DNA of 64,000 nucleotides from Bretschneidera sinensis (lineage: Eukaryota; Streptophyta; Magnoliopsida; Brassicales; Akaniaceae), in the NCBI GenBank assembly GCA_023935145.1, contig CM043700.1, forward strand, positions 40,900,620-40,964,619, given 5' to 3'. The notes beneath the pieces were generated by a model that saw only the letters and a program-made list of their open reading frames with translations, was not told the origin of the DNA and searched no databases. Numbering within the stretch: the first letter of the stretch is position 1; each line of letters begins with the position of its first letter. This document shows positions 16,861 through 28,757 of the stretch, piece by piece. A program made the translations under genes and the position numbers.

Positions 16861-18658
16861 TTCATAAAAAATATACTTGTGTAAAATTTAATCGTGCTAT
16901 CAACTTTGCTAATACCAATTAACTTGAGTGAGTACTTGTCACATATAGAAAAGTAATTTATGTCTTTTGTTCTATGGTTTATCTTTTTTTTTTATTTAAT
17001 TTTATGTTATCAAAATAAAGTGATGATTTTTAGAAAATGAAATAAAATGGACAGTAGAATGATTCAAATTAAAACCAACTCAATAAAACATGTGTCATAT
17101 CCAAATTTTTCCGAGTATATATAAAAAAATTTAAAAAAGAGAGAACTTCGAAAAAAATGATTTTTACTTAAGTCGAGAACACAATTTAATTCATTTCTTT
17201 ATTTTGGGTTAAGCTTTAATTTTTGGGCTTGAGTTGTTGTTGAGAGTTGGATTAATTTGGGGGAAGCTTTAATTTTTAGATTTGGGATTTTGCCCTCCAT
17301 GCGACAACCAACCAACCAACGAAATTGGAGGGAATGAGATATAGATAGAATATTTTTATGTAATATATTTAAATTTTTAAAGTTAATAAACAAATTAGAT
17401 TGAAAACTCAAATCGGATCAGGTTGATCAAATTAATGATTCAGTTGGATTGAATTAAATTTTTAAGTTAACTCAACTTAAATCGGTTCATGTTCTTACTT
17501 ACATACCGACACCTTTTAACAAGCAAACGTAGATAGCGGCACCCTAAAGAGAAAAAGGGAAAACCTTGCAAGAAAGGGAAAACAGAAGGAGAAAGAACAA
17601 ATTAAAGCTATCTTTGAAAGACCTTCTAAGAATCTTCTCTATTCATCGGGGTTTACTTTTTTAAAAAGAAAATCTCCTATCTTGCTGGCCGTTCGATTTT
17701 TCAATGATTTATATTTCTTTTGTCTCAAAATAATTATCTTTCATAGAAAAACTCAACAATTAAAAATGCATTAATTAAAAGTATTACAATTTTCAATTTT
17801 GGCTGTTGATGGTCAAGATTAAAAAACATCTGAAGTAAGGTTTATGTCTCTTGTAAACATAGATGTTTTTTCGTTTTTCTGTATTATTTTTCTATATTAA
17901 TAAACAGGTAAGGATCTTGTCAAACCGTTTTCCATCACAAAAATGTGGTTTTTAAAACAAATTGATTATTGATACTTTTCATAAATTATTTTCTTGGATA
18001 AAATTCATTTGTGTGGAAAATGTATATCAAATGAGTGTCAGACAATCATGATTTGTTCAACTACTATATCGTACATTATGCAAATCTATTTACTTGTTTG
18101 ACACAATTTTTGTTTTTCTAAAAATATAATTTCATAAACTCAAACAATTTATTTACAAACGAATGAATTTAGGATTTACAATTAAACTCTACACATGAGC
18201 TTTTTTATAAATGAATTCTATAGTTTAAGTAAAAATATACCAAACATTAAAAGTTTTACTTGTAAATGAATTATAGTTTCAGTTCATTTGAAAATGAAGT
18301 GTTAATTCATTTATAAATTAATTATAGTTATAATTAATTTAAAAATAAATTAAATTTTATAATTGAATTCATACTCAACAGAGAATAGTGGAAGAAAAAA
18401 AGAGGAAGAGAAAATTGAGGAAGATAATTAATGGAAAAAAAAATCAATGTTTTCATCACGTGTTTGATAATTATGATGGAAATGTGAGAGGAAATAAAGA
18501 AATAATCAAAAAAAATTAATTTATTTTAATTTGGAAGAATTATGATTTATATATATAAAAAGAAAGCATCAACTCATTCACTTCTCTGTTCGAAAAAATG
18601 TTTGTCTAACTCTAATATATGATATTTATAACATGACAAGAAGTATTTTTTACTATCG

Positions 18659-18749
18659 GAAGGAAAGAAAATTTATTTCTCTCTTTTCTTGTATCATCTC
18701 ATAATAAGAGATGTTTTTGTATTATATGTCTTTAATAGATGAGAATCAA
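18659..18749. repeat. 91-bp flanking duplication, left copy
   Basis: The segment GAAGGAAAGAAAATTTATTT...GAGAATCAA is repeated at 23217-23307 on the other side of the inserted Copia element, with about four mismatches. Unit 1 of the surrounding tandem duplication has this segment once (about 16561-16650), so it was duplicated at the insertion. Confidence 0.8.
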
Positions 18750-18825
18750 TCTGAATAGCACTTCTATTGTCACAGTATACAGGAGTGGCAGCAGAAAGTA
18801 ATACGCCCATATCTTGTAACAACCA

Positions 18826-21800
18826 TCATAACCAAAGAAGCTCAGAGGTTGTGTCAGCTAAAGCACGATATTCTGCCTCTGTACTAGATCGAGCAACAAC
18901 AGTTTGTTTCTTACTACGCCAAGAGATAAGAGAGGTGCCAAGTAGGAAACAATAACTGGTGGTAGAACGACGATCTGTAGGATCACCTGCCCAATCTGCA
19001 TCGGTATAAGCACACAACTGAAGAGGAGACTGAGAGGAGAAAAAGAGCCCATGAAACAATGTCCCCTTTAGGCAACGAAGGATGCGAAGAACAGCAACAA
19101 AATGAGTAGAGCGAGGAGCAGCCATAAACTGACTCACCTAATGGATAGCATACGAGATATCAGGTCAGGTAACAGTAAGATAGACAAGACTGCCAACCAA
19201 ATGTCGATATAAAGTAAAATCACGAAGAAGTTCGCCATCATGGGGTGTAAGACGAAAATTAAGCTCAGTTGGTGTGTCAACAACCTTACTATCTGTGAGA
19301 TTTGCCCGAGAAAGCATATCAGAGATATATTTGGCTTGTGTCAAATAATAACCATCAGAAGAAGATGAAATCTCAAGACCAAGAAAATAACTGAGATGAC
19401 CAAGATCTTTCATCTCAAAATGTTGATTGAGAAATTGTTTAAGTTCTTGAATACCAATGGGATCATCCCCGGTGATAATCATGTCATCAACATATAACAG
19501 AAGAAGTATGATGCCTCGGTCTGTGCGACGAACAAACAAGGCTGAATCATAGGAGCTGATGGAATATCCAAGGCTAGACAAAGTGTTGCTAAACTTAGCA
19601 AACCATGCTCGAGGAGCCTGCTTAAGTCCATATAGAGCTCGACGAAGACGACATACCTTGTTTGTTGGATTAGATAGTCCAGAAGGTGGTTGCATATAGA
19701 CTTCTTCATTAAGATCACCATTAAGGAATGCATTTTTAACATCCATTTGAAAAAGTGACCAATGGTGAGAGGCTGCAACAGCCAGCAAAGCACGCACAAA
19801 AGATAGACGAGCAACTGGAGCAAAGGTCTTCTCATAGTCCACACCATACTCCTGAGTAAAACCCTTGGCAACAAGTCGAGCCTTGTACCTGTCAACAGTA
19901 CCATCTGAACAAGTCTAAATTTTGTAAACCCATTTACTGCCAACCACATACTTTCCAGAAGGCAAGTCAACCAAATCCTATGTATTATTCTTGTGTAAAG
20001 CATCAAGTTCCTCTTTCATCGCAGTCTGCCAAAAAAGGTTAGTGGAAGCCTCACGATAGGAATGGGGCTCATGTAAAGTAGCTAAAGCATTAAAGCAATG
20101 AAAATTCTGGAGATGGGATGGAAGAGATCTTCCTCTGGTGGATCGGCGAAGGTCTGGAGAGGAAGTGTGAACATGATCCTCATACGTAACAGACCCTGGG
20201 GGCTCAGGCGAAGCGACGTCGAGAGTATCAGGTGGAGTGGAATCGAGAGTATTAGGTGAGGGAGACTCGGGCAAGACATTACTAGTGTGAGGTGAGGGAG
20301 ACTCGGACAAGACATTACTAGTGTGAGGTGAGGGAGACTCGGACAAGACATCACTAGTGTGAGTAGGAGAAATAGGATGCTCCATAAGTGTGGTAAAAAG
20401 AGGAAAAGATGGCATGCTGAATTTGCCAATTTCATGAAATAGTCTATGCTCCCAGAAAACTACATGACGGGAGATGTGAAGACGACGAGACACAGGATCA
20501 TAACACCGATAGCCTTTTTGTTCAATTCCATATCCAAGAAAGCAACACATTCGAGAACGAGGCTCAAGTTTGGTGTGCTCATGAGGTTGGAGTAAAACAA
20601 AACAAGCAGAACCAAACACACGAAGATGGTGGTATGAGCGAACATAGCCAAACAACCGCTCGTAAGGAGTGCAATTATCAAGGATAGGGGTAGGCAACCT
20701 ATTAATCGTGTAGATAGCCGTTAGAGTGGCTTCACCCCAAAATGGGGTAGGAACAGATGTGGAAATGAGGAGGGCTAGAACAGTGTCTAAAATGTGCGTA
20801 AGTTTACATTCAGCTCGACCATTTTGTTGTGAAGTGTCAGGACATGACAAGTGAGGAACAGTTCTATAATTTTTTAGGATGTCTTTAAAAGCATGTTGAG
20901 TATATTCTAAAGCATTATTAGAACGAAAAGCTTTGATGGGTTTTTAAAATTGGGTTTCAATCATTTTGGCAAAAGTACGATAAATATCCAATAATTCAGA
21001 ACGAGATTTCATTAAAAATACCCAAGTGTAACGAGAGAAATCATCAACAAAAATTATAAAATAGCGTGAACCACTCATACTAGCAATAGGAGAAGGTCCC
21101 CAAACATCATAATGAATTAAATCAAATGAAGCAGTAGCATGAGACTCACTATTATTAAAAGGCAAAGCCGGCTGTTTTCCAAGTTGACACGAAATACAAT
21201 CAAAAGAACTTTTAGACACTGACCTTAACAACCCCTTTGAAGCTAAAAGTTGTACCCGAGATGTAGATGCATGACTAAGACATGAATGCCAAAGTGTAAG
21301 AGGTGGTGGTGACAAGGAGGCAGCAGCAGAGACGTTAGAGGCGGGAAGGTTGGGCAGGTGTAAGGATGAGAGTTCGAACATGCACCCAATTCTACGCCCG
21401 GTCCCAAGGGTCTGACCAGCATGAGGATCCTGCACATTCACACCAGAAAATTCAAAGACAATTCTATATCCAAGTTCACATATTTGCCCAACGGAAATAA
21501 GATTATAGGATAATTCTGGCACATGAAAAACTTCAGGAATAGAAAGAGAATGATTATTGATGGTGCCTATAGTTTTAACAGTCATAGTGGAGCCATCAGT
21601 TGTGCAAATGAATGAGGAATGAGGTGAAGGTGCAGATGTAGTTGCAACAAGCGGAATCAAAAAGCCAAGAGGCAGAATTACCTGGCAGGACTGAGAGGGC
21701 AGAGGAAGATGCATTACCAGAATGAGACTGGATGACCTGATTAACTATTGCCTCGAAGTCAGCTGCAGATAAGGTGACAGTAGATCCTGATGACCTGTCA

Positions 21801-22720
21801 GATAGTGCAATTGAAGATGAAGCTGTAGTCGCAGATGGATATGGAACAACTGTAGAGAGAGTGCTCTCAGGATGAGCAACTGCTGCAGTGGAAGCATTGG
21901 ATCTTCCCCTTTTGCCAACATTTATCAATAGTGTGCCATCGATGTTTACAAAAACGACAGAAATTGTTGTCGCGAAGCTTAGGAGAAGGTCGAGGAGCAC
22001 CAAACCTGTCAGAATGCTTTAGCTGAAATGATGAAGAACTAGATAATGGAGCAGCCAACACTGAAGGACTATGTTGAGAGTGCATAGTCTGTGATCTACT
22101 TTCTGCACGAACAAGTTCAAAGATAGCATTGTCCAAAGTAGGGAGAGGAGAGCGATGTAAAAGTTGCACACGAATAGGCTCCAAATCATCACGTAATGAC
22201 ATAAGAAAATGGTGAAGACGATGTTGATCCCTTCGTTCAGCATACATTTTGGCATCTGTAGGATCCTTCCAAATAGGATCAGAGAGATCAATTTGATTCC
22301 ATAAGAATTGCATGCGAGCAAGAAAATCATTAATACTCTGCCCCGGTTCTTGATTCAGGCAGAAGAGCTCAAACAGGAGCTGATATTCTCGAGCACCATC
22401 AACAGCAGAATAACGAGAAGCAAGCATATCCCAAGCACCCTTAGCTTCATCAAAGCTACCAAATAGGGCAGAAATAGATGGAATAGTAGTATTACGAAAC
22501 CATGTGAGAATTTGATGATGATTACTTTCCCAATCAATGAGACGAGTGAGAAGAGCATCATTAGTTTCAGTAGCCCCTTTAACTGGCTTCTCGACAATAC
22601 CAACCACGTAAGACCAAAGCTTACGACTTTTGAGGAAACTTCCATAGATTGAGACCAAACAATATAGTTTGTACCATCCAATACAGACTGAACATGACGA
22701 AAAATATATTTTTCTGCCAT
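18826..22720 (-). pseudogene. Copia gag-pol polyprotein, broken
   Basis: Gag starts at 22720. Order: UBN2-type gag, CCHC knuckle with a Gly-to-Trp change (CRFCKHRWHTIDKC), protease (FDSA core), integrase zinc finger and DDE core, RT with YVDD, and RNase H (TDADWAGDP). Visible breaks include a 1-bp deletion near 22644, a 1-bp insertion in a T run near 21910, a 29-bp deletion near 21645 that removes the start of the region after the protease active site, and stop codons near 20945, 19917 and 19979. The C-terminal end is missing because the element is truncated. It is non-functional. Confidence 0.85.
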
Positions 22721-23037
22721 CTGGTCAAATCTGGTCGTCGGTCAACGGTCAACGGTCAATGGTTGAATAGTGACATCGATGGAACAGTGGCTGAGATGAC
22801 GTCGATGGAGAATGAGACTCCGACTATAGTGGTGACCTGACAGATATGAAAAGGATATACAATACGTTTTTCTGATGTGAAGGATCCACTAATAGTGGCA
22901 ATCACAGAGCATACTCAACTCTTAATATACTGACAACCTTCAAGAAGTTTTTCTGATGTGAAAGATCCACTAATAGTGACAATCACAAAGCATACTCAAC
23001 TCTTAATATACCGAGAACCACGAAGGCTCTGATACCA

Positions 23038-23215
23038 TGTTAAAGGTTTAAGAGAGGAAGTGAGACAATACAAAGAAGAGAATTGTATTGAATGGTGTGG
23101 TTTACTTACAAGTGAGCTATCCTATTTATAGGAGCCAATAAGAGAGCCAAAGATATACACAACCAATGTGGGATTAAACTAACTAAGCAATAACTATGCT
23201 ATACATAATCTAACA
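23038..23215 (-). repeat. 5' LTR of truncated Copia element
   Basis: 178 bp with TG...CA ends (TGTTAAAGG / TCTAACA), nearly identical to the 177-bp LTRs at 45574 and 50290. It carries one extra A near its start. Confidence 0.9.
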
Positions 23216-23216
23216 A

Positions 23217-23307
23217 GAAGGAAAGAAAATTTATTTCTCTCTTTTCTTGTATCATCTTATAATAAGAGATGTTTTTGTATTATATATCTTTAATAGGTGA
23301 GAGTCAA
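23217..23307. repeat. 91-bp flanking duplication, right copy
   Basis: Partner of 18659-18749. It starts directly after the Copia LTR end (TCTAACA, 23215) plus one A. The unit 2 sequence then continues normally. Confidence 0.8.
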
Positions 23308-23497
23308 GCAAAAACTTCTCTTTTTATCTTTTATTTCACCAAACAATAAAAACTGCTTTTCATTCATCTCTCTCTTTTCCTTCATTAAAAGTTTTCATCT
23401 CTCTCTCTCTCCTTTCATTAAAAGTTTCCATCTATACCAATCATTGACCAGTGTAGCTACAAATATACACCATTTAATTGATAGTACAATTATTATT

Positions 23498-26178
23498 TTC
23501 TTTTCCATTTTTGCACTAGAAAATAGTACTGTACTACTTAAATGAGAGGCAGGAACAACATCTAGTTAAATTACCAATAAACCCTACCTCCCACCTTTCA
23601 ATCCTTTGGTTGTCCTTTGGCTAGGCTTACATTATTGTCATAAAAAAAATGGAATAAATGGTACCTACAAACATATGAAGATTTATAGTTTATTTAGTCA
23701 TGAATCTACTTCTTTAAAGAAGCTCAACAATTTTTAGGACCTTCAAAGTGTACCAGCTTGAATTGAAGATTGGGTACAAAGATAAGCAGTAGTATACATA
23801 TAAGGAAACTGACAGGTTGTTACTAGCTTGGACTTGCAATCGACAAATTTCAATCAATTATTAGAAAATCATGTTGTCTGCCACTTTGAAGTTTGTCCTA
23901 TCTTCATGTGACAAAAATTAATGCATAATATGTATCACGATAATCATCTTAATTACTGTATTCGATCTAAAAATTATTGAGTCTACGTTGATCAATGTTT
24001 TTTTTTATGTGAGGGGACAATAACATGTTGCTTTCGGTAGTATTGGGATATTGGAGATAGTATTACGATTTTTCCCACAAGTAAAAATGAAACTTTATTG
24101 GTAATTTCGGGATTAGTTTGATTATGAAAATTTTATTACATTGATAAAAAAAAAAATTTGAATCTGAATCTCTTATATAAAAAACTCAAAAATAACCAAT
24201 AGATAAAAAAACGCGAGTTACAAAAATTAAACTGCAAAACTTGACAAACAGATTCATAAGATGCATGCATACTGATTGAAAAACAAATACTACAAAAAAG
24301 AATTGTTCAACAAAAAATGCAGATAATTTTTTGATACATGACTTGCTCAATGACAAGATAATGAGGATGCCAAGCTTAGTAATCAGGAAATGAGTAACCA
24401 TTGATTAGTATCTAATTAACTACCTAAATTATGATCAATTCGGGTCGACCTTGGATTTAACTTGATCGAGGATTGGATAAGGATATTAGGAAACTATAGT
24501 ATATTCATTAAATTCTTTCTAAATTTGTACTTTCAAAAGGATTGTTTCGGATTAGAAATACTTCATCACTGACGTGATTACCAAGTGGAATTAATCTATA
24601 CTTAACATACTGGATTAAAATATTTATTTAAGCTAATCCATTTACAAGTTGCACAACTTTCTCCTGCTTTTCTGCAGAATTCTCAAGTACAGTACCAAGT
24701 TCTGTGATTAACTAAGCAAACGTCAATATCATATGCATCCTATAAGCTACTTTGTTTTCATGCAATCCAGGTGATAGCATAAAACAGAAGTTAAAACATA
24801 CTACAAAATTACTAAATTCAGGTCATAACTGTATTGTTTAATTAGAAAACATATCAAGGCACATGATCCAAATGGACACATGGGGTGGATAAGCTAGTTT
24901 CAGTAATGTTGGTGTTGGTGCTCAGCAGTATTGCTTTTTAATAATATACATTTACTTCATCTCTAAGGCCTGATTCTCACTTAGTGTCTTCTCAAGATTT
25001 TAAGGCTTATCTCAAAAGCCCAATTGCTCATCCCAACCCTTTTAATAGACTCTGCAGACCTGCTGTTCAAATGTCAACAGAAAATATTCTCAATTTGTCA
25101 TTGACTTGGTTTTGTCCAAGGAAGTAAATAACAATCCCAAGCCACAATGCATTAACTTGTTCAACTTAAAACACATAACACAATGAAACCCCGATATGGC
25201 TGACACAACTGCGTCTATTCTCATATAGTCTATTTTACATGGATTTTTTACATTATCATGCATATTAGTGTCTGATTTTTGACATTCGAATAAAGATATG
25301 ACATTTAGACACTTCAAATTAAAAAGTAAAAAATAAAAAAACTCACGAAAAATTACAAAAAAACATAGATGAGTCCTACACTCGGACACGTACTTGTTTA
25401 CCTTAGTCTAAATAACATATCATATAGTCACTAACTCAGCTCTTGTTTCAATTCCAATTTGAGGAAAAATTAGTGAGCTGAAAGTGGTTTAGGAATTCAT
25501 TATGTAAACAGAAGGAACCAAATTGGTATTTGCCAAGAGAATTGCTAGTCCTATTAATGTAATTACGCCTGCAATGTGTAATCAGAGATGAAAAGTAAGC
25601 AATTGAGGTCATGTTCTCTATACTGAACGAAATTAATCAGTGACATATAGTAACTTAACATGGCCACCATTAACCAAAAAAGCCTTTTTATTCACTAAAA
25701 TCACTAGTCCATGCTACTAACATATCAAAATATGACATCCTCAAAACAAGAAGATTTGGCATTCACCAGGTAACAATCATTACATCCTTAACAAATCAAA
25801 AATGACAGCAATGTTCTATCATTTTCCACTTACAAGATAGAAGTTGAAGTAAATGTTGTCACTCTTCTTCATCAACTAGTACTAAGATAATTATTGCAGA
25901 TCATGAACTTGGTAATACCCTGCCAACAAGATTATCCCAAATGAAAATCACAAATTTAACACATTTAAAGCCTTATAACCACAAAAATCAATACAGAACC
26001 CAAGCAAAAATACTCACCTCCTCTGCTCCAACCAGAAAGATAAGCAACAAACTCCAGAGCACAGACATGAAGACACAAACACCATTCAATTACAGACCAA
26101 TAACTACAAATTAAATAGTAACACAAAAATGATCAAAAACCAAAGTTCAATCCCTCGCTGTTCGGCATCTTGCACCTT
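23498..26178. other. Gene-free stretch between Copia region and DOG1-domain gene
   Basis: No supported exon on either strand. Short open frames at 24186-24401 and 25090-25389 have AT-driven composition and no recognisable domain. The right-most few hundred bases presumably include the 3' UTR of the minus-strand gene ending at 26179. Confidence 0.45.
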
Positions 26179-27033
26179 TCAAATTAGACTGAGCAATATT
26201 GGGTCCCTAAACCCAACAAGAAATTGGGCTAGACCTTCAAGAAACAGAGGAGCCTGGTAAATACTTGTCGCGCCAACAATCTCCATGATCACACTCCTCC
26301 TCAACCTATTGGCATCCATAAAAACACTTACCAACTCCTCCATCTCATCCTTCACCGCTTCATCAACTGCCAGTTTCTTCCCCTCGCAAGCAACCCAATC
26401 CTCTGCAACTCTCCCCACGAACTTTGCCTGAACCTTCCTTATCCTGCCAACTAATGCAGGAACCATCAGCCTCAACCCGCACTCAATTTGCTCGACCCGG
26501 GCCATTAAGTTCGTCGACGGATTCTTCCAAGCCAAAAAGATCTGCCACGGCTTGTCAAGAAGCTCACAACCTTCACCAATCTGATCAAGATCCAGATGAA
26601 GAAGTGCCGACTTGTCAAAAAGCTCACGACTCTCACCAATCTGATCAAGACCCAGATGAAGGAATTCATCGTTTTTGATATCTTCTTCGCTGTTTTCTCG
26701 ATCTAGAAGCAATCTGAGGAGGTTTGTGAAGAGGTAAGGGTGGAGATCACCGAGGAAGAGGAAGGGTATCTCGATGGAATTGCGCCAAGAAGGGAAGAGA
26801 AGGTAAGGAATGGTGTCGATGGAGGCGGCAAGATCGAGGGAGTCGTAGTAGGAGAGAAAGTGTTGTAGGAGAAGATCGACGCAGGAGGAGAGCATAGTAG
26901 GGGAGGAAGCGGAGAGGGATTGGTGTAGAAGAGGGAGGAGTGTGTTCTTGAGAGTGTCGAACCAGTCTGTGCAGTAGTCCTTGAAAGGGCGCGTGGGTTT
27001 CTTGCGAGAGAAGAGCGAGAAGGGCCTTGGCAT
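26179..27033 (-). CDS. DOG1-domain protein, likely INAPERTURATE POLLEN1-like
   Basis: Intronless 284-codon frame starting MPRPFSLFSRKKPTRPFKDY. Recognisable blocks are YCTDWFDTLKNTLLPLL, WRNSIEIPFLFLGDLHPYLF, NLMARVEQIECGLRLMVPAL and, near the end, NRLRRSVIMEIVGATSIYQA. This arrangement is that of the plant DOG1 family. The N-terminus and length resemble INP1, a pollen protein that marks membrane domains where apertures form. The assignment is from recalled family features and is not proven. It is soluble, without a signal peptide or membrane span. A 20-residue internal tandem repeat (residues about 121-160, with LDQIGESRELFDK / LDQIGEGCELLDK cores) sits before the PWQIFLAWKNP block and is probably specific to this lineage. 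Alternative: another DOG1-family member. Confidence 0.7.
   Translation of the reverse strand: MPRPFSLFSRKKPTRPFKDYCTDWFDTLKNTLLPLLHQSLSASSPTMLSSCVDLLLQHFLSYYDSLDLAASIDTIPYLLFPSWRNSIEIPFLFLGDLHPYLFTNLLRLLLDRENSEEDIKNDEFLHLGLDQIGESRELFDKSALLHLDLDQIGEGCELLDKPWQIFLAWKNPSTNLMARVEQIECGLRLMVPALVGRIRKVQAKFVGRVAEDWVACEGKKLAVDEAVKDEMEELVSVFMDANRLRRSVIMEIVGATSIYQAPLFLEGLAQFLVGFRDPILLSLI
26551..26668 (-). repeat. 60-bp in-frame tandem repeat inside the DOG1-domain gene
   Basis: Two copies with a 60-bp period begin with CTTGTCAA at 26551 and 26611. They encode two 20-residue copies, so the reading frame is kept. Mismatches between copies are few, which suggests a fairly young duplication. Confidence 0.85.
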
Positions 27034-28399
27034 CTTTGGAGAAACCCGATGAGATCTGAATGAATCTTTGGCGAGATGGAGATTCTTGGTGGTGGGTTTT
27101 TCTTGGTTTGTCTATGCAAAGATAAGAAATGGGGTTTTTGGAGGGAAAAGGGAGGATTTTTGTGTTGTTTTTCTTGCCTTATGTGGGTTTTGCGGAGTCG
27201 ATGATATGGGCCCGGTTTCTGGCAAGAGTCCGCTTGGATTTGTGATTATATACTACTATTGCTGTCAAAGGAGGATAAAGTATGAAGAGAGAAAAACTTT
27301 CTACTACATATTTTTTATCCAATAGTAGGGAGGTCTTTGTAAGGTCGCACATGGTCCCTCAGCCCTCTGCTAACGAATGAGCCTTCTGACCAATGGGCCT
27401 CACATTCAAAGGTTCATAAACTTAAACAAGATATGAACCTACTAAAGAGCAATCTTTAAAACTGTTGGATTGAAGATGCTAGGACAAAAGAACGAACTTC
27501 AAATTCCTATTACCAAAACTTGGCCTCTTTACTATGAGCTTCAACTATAAAAAATTGTAAGAAAACTCCCTCGGCTCTCAATTAACAAACACCTAAAAGT
27601 TAGCATTATGTTCAAATTTATTTGAATAAAATATAATAAAACTCTTTGATCTTTTCAATTTTTTCTCTTTCCACCATTTCAATAGGACAAAAATGAATTG
27701 AGCCAAGCTTACATTTAGCTCACGGTGTGTGGGGCACGTGTCGATGTCTACAACGGAGATAGGCAATGGGTTTTGAAGTGAAGGTTGATCAACATACAAA
27801 GGTAATTTCTATAATTTGTTTGTTTCAACCAAACATCGTTCAAAAGGCGAAAGGCAGACCACGATGAGTTTTCTTCAAGGAGTGGATCAACAGTCTCTTA
27901 ATCTAATGAGGTTAGTGGGGCATGTTGGTGACCAACCCTTTTACCAACAATACACTTTGTGATGCTACCCTTTTAATAGGTTGCCAATTGTCTTAAGTGT
28001 TACAATCATGTGTTTGAAGTTAAATGCATAAAATGAACAATAAGATTGCTTGAGGGCATGGTGCTATCATCTCACATAATGGGACTAGTGTCTATCATTA
28101 TTCCTTTTAGTTTTTGTTTAATAAACTCAAGGAAATGAAACTAAAAAATATAAACAAACCAAAATTAAAAACAAAAATTCAAATACTTCATATTCTTCTT
28201 TTCATTTTTCTATTGAGGATAATAAATTTAAATCAATTAATAAAATTGAAAAAATCAAAATTTTCATTTTTTTTCCCTTCCTCCTCCAGATCGCCTAGTC
28301 ACATTCTTCTTCTTTTAAACTGCATCACGCCAGTTATCTTCTTCTTCCTCCATATTGCGTCAGTTCAACTAGATTGCATCAACCTTCCTGATCGCATCA
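27034..28399. other. Upstream region of DOG1-domain gene and intergenic DNA
   Basis: The part next to 27033 should hold the 5' UTR and promoter of the minus-strand gene. No clear TATA box was chosen. The remainder shows no supported gene. From about 28260 it grades into the pyrimidine-rich tract. Confidence 0.4.
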
Positions 28400-28559
28400 G
28401 CCTTTTTCTTCTTCTTTTTCTTCATCATTTTCTTCTTATTTTTCCTCATCCTTTTCTTCTTTTTCTTCTTCTTCCTCTTCTTCCTATTCTTCTTCTTCTT
28501 CTTCTTCTTCTTCTTCTTCTTCTTCTTCTTCTTCTTCCTCCTCCTCCTCCTCTTCTTCA

Positions 28560-28590
<31 letters not shown>

Positions 28591-28724
28591 TTTTCTCCTC
28601 CTCCTCCTCATCTTCTTCATCTTCCTCTTTCTCCTCTTCCTCTTCCTCATATTCCCCATCTTCTTCTTCTTCTTCTTCCCCATCTTCTTCCTCTTCTTTT
28701 TCTTCTTCCTCTTCTACTTTTTCT

Positions 28725-28757
<33 letters not shown>

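Larger units (their letters stand above)
18750..23215 (-). mobile_element. 3'-truncated Ty1/Copia retrotransposon, same family as 45574-50466
   Basis: The element reads right to left: 5' LTR 23038-23215, primer binding site just inside (minus strand TGGTATCAGAGCC), leader with two 81-bp repeats (about 22866-23020), gag, protease, integrase, RT and most of RNase H. Compared with the full-length relative, the last about 220 bp of pol, the polypurine tract and the whole 3' LTR are missing. Its left end corresponds to position 45972 of the full-length copy. The junction shares CAATCTGAATAG-like microhomology with both partners. Confidence 0.9.
16861..23497. repeat. Tandem duplication, unit 2, split by a Copia insertion
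   Basis: It is the second copy of the 14575-16860 unit. The left part is 16861-18749 and the right part is 23217-23497, which ends at the same TTCATTAAAAGTTTCCATC...CAATTATTA sequence as unit 1. A 3'-truncated Copia element (18750-23215) separates the two parts. Confidence 0.8.

Noticed and set aside
23297..23545. An 82-codon frame rich in Ser/Phe
   Set aside because: It comes from the CTCTC-rich end of the tandem-duplicated unit, and the equivalent frame is not conserved in the other unit.
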